Source of the DNA: Bacteroidota bacterium
GTDB taxonomy: Bacteria > Bacteroidota > Bacteroidia > NS11-12g > UBA9320
Assembly: GCA_003484585.1 (NCBI GenBank)
Contig: DNBZ01000055.1
Span: 1-6,674, forward strand
Length of the DNA: 6,674 bases
Reading direction: 5' to 3'
This document shows, in pieces, positions 6,498 to 6,674 of the stretch. The translations under genes and the position numbers were made by a program. The notes beneath the pieces were generated by a model. It did no database searches and was not told the DNA's origin. It saw only the letters and a program-made list of their open reading frames with translations. Position 1 is the first letter of the stretch. Each line of letters opens with the position of its first letter.

Positions 6498-6674
6498 TTA
6501 TGTGCTTTTTATCGATAGCATACTTTTTACCTTCTCCATCTTCTCCACTACAGCCTCTCGCGTATCTGCTAATACGGTAAAGTGACCTAGTTTTCTATCA
6601 GGGGAGGTAGTGGTTTTGCCATACATGTGGATGTATACTCCTTCTATTTGTAGTACTTCATTTAAGTTAGCAAG
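6498..6674 (-). CDS. purK: N5-carboxyaminoimidazole ribonucleotide synthase (PurK), C-terminal fragment; 5' end outside window
   Basis: Reading the reverse strand from the right edge gives 58 residues and a TAA at 6500-6498. IEGVYIHMYGKTTTSPDRKLGHFTVL is the classic PurK C-terminal segment of the ATP-grasp family (compare the LHMYGK and R-x-GH motifs), followed by a charged helix TREAVVEKMEKVKSML. PurK uses ATP and bicarbonate to carboxylate AIR to N5-CAIR, the substrate of PurE encoded just downstream. The gene is cut by the window edge, so its start, promoter and ATP-binding domain cannot be judged. The 9-bp gap to purE supports one transcript. Confidence 0.93.
   Translation of the reverse strand, partial: LANLNEVLQIEGVYIHMYGKTTTSPDRKLGHFTVLADTREAVVEKMEKVKSMLSIKST

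Noticed and set aside
5608..6585. Plus-strand open frames at 5608-5790, 5840-6052, 6109-6321 and 6388-6585
   Set aside because: They are antisense to the DUF3109, purE and purK genes, whose products are clearly recognisable; hydrophobic stretches in them come from the complementary codons.

Overview
The window looks like an ordinary piece of a Bacteroidota (Bacteroidetes) chromosome. The case rests on gene content: a group II-type geranylgeranylglyceryl phosphate synthase, a DUF3109 cysteine-rich protein and a YwqK/MORN_2 repeat protein. Leaders are A/T-rich without clear Shine-Dalgarno sequences, and there are two good matches to the Bacteroidetes -7 promoter element TAnnTTTG. Intergenic DNA is strongly AT-rich. 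I cannot name a genus. No mobile element, CRISPR array, tRNA or rRNA is visible.

Left part (1-1254): the 3' end of a plus-strand metallophosphoesterase gene meets, tail to tail with a 4-bp overlap, a minus-strand GGGP synthase gene. The synthase reading frame continues upstream of its first ATG with family-like sequence but has no ATG, GTG or TTG there. Its start may therefore be a rare codon or damaged.

Middle (1255-4938): an AT-rich spacer of about 314 bp carries the promoter region of nrdJ, a 1105-residue adenosylcobalamin-dependent (class II) ribonucleotide reductase with all expected active-site residues and a cysteine-rich tail. The gene ends in a textbook intrinsic terminator. The spacer also has weak DnaA-box-like and NrdR-box-like sequences, but no cobalamin riboswitch signature.

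Right part (4939-6674): a strong predicted promoter, overlapped by a perfect DnaA box and a dyad, precedes a small TTG-initiated MORN_2 repeat protein. It converges, with an 11-bp overlap and a shared hairpin, on a minus-strand operon purK-purE-DUF3109. PurK and PurE perform the two-step carboxylation of AIR in purine synthesis. The DUF3109 gene is coupled to purE by an ATGA overlap.

NrdJ (deoxynucleotides) and PurE/PurK (purines) both serve nucleotide supply but are on opposite strands and are not one operon. I see no convincing new multi-gene system. The main points of interest are the GGGP synthase start, the control sites around nrdJ and the repeat-protein gene, and the shared hairpin at the convergent junction.
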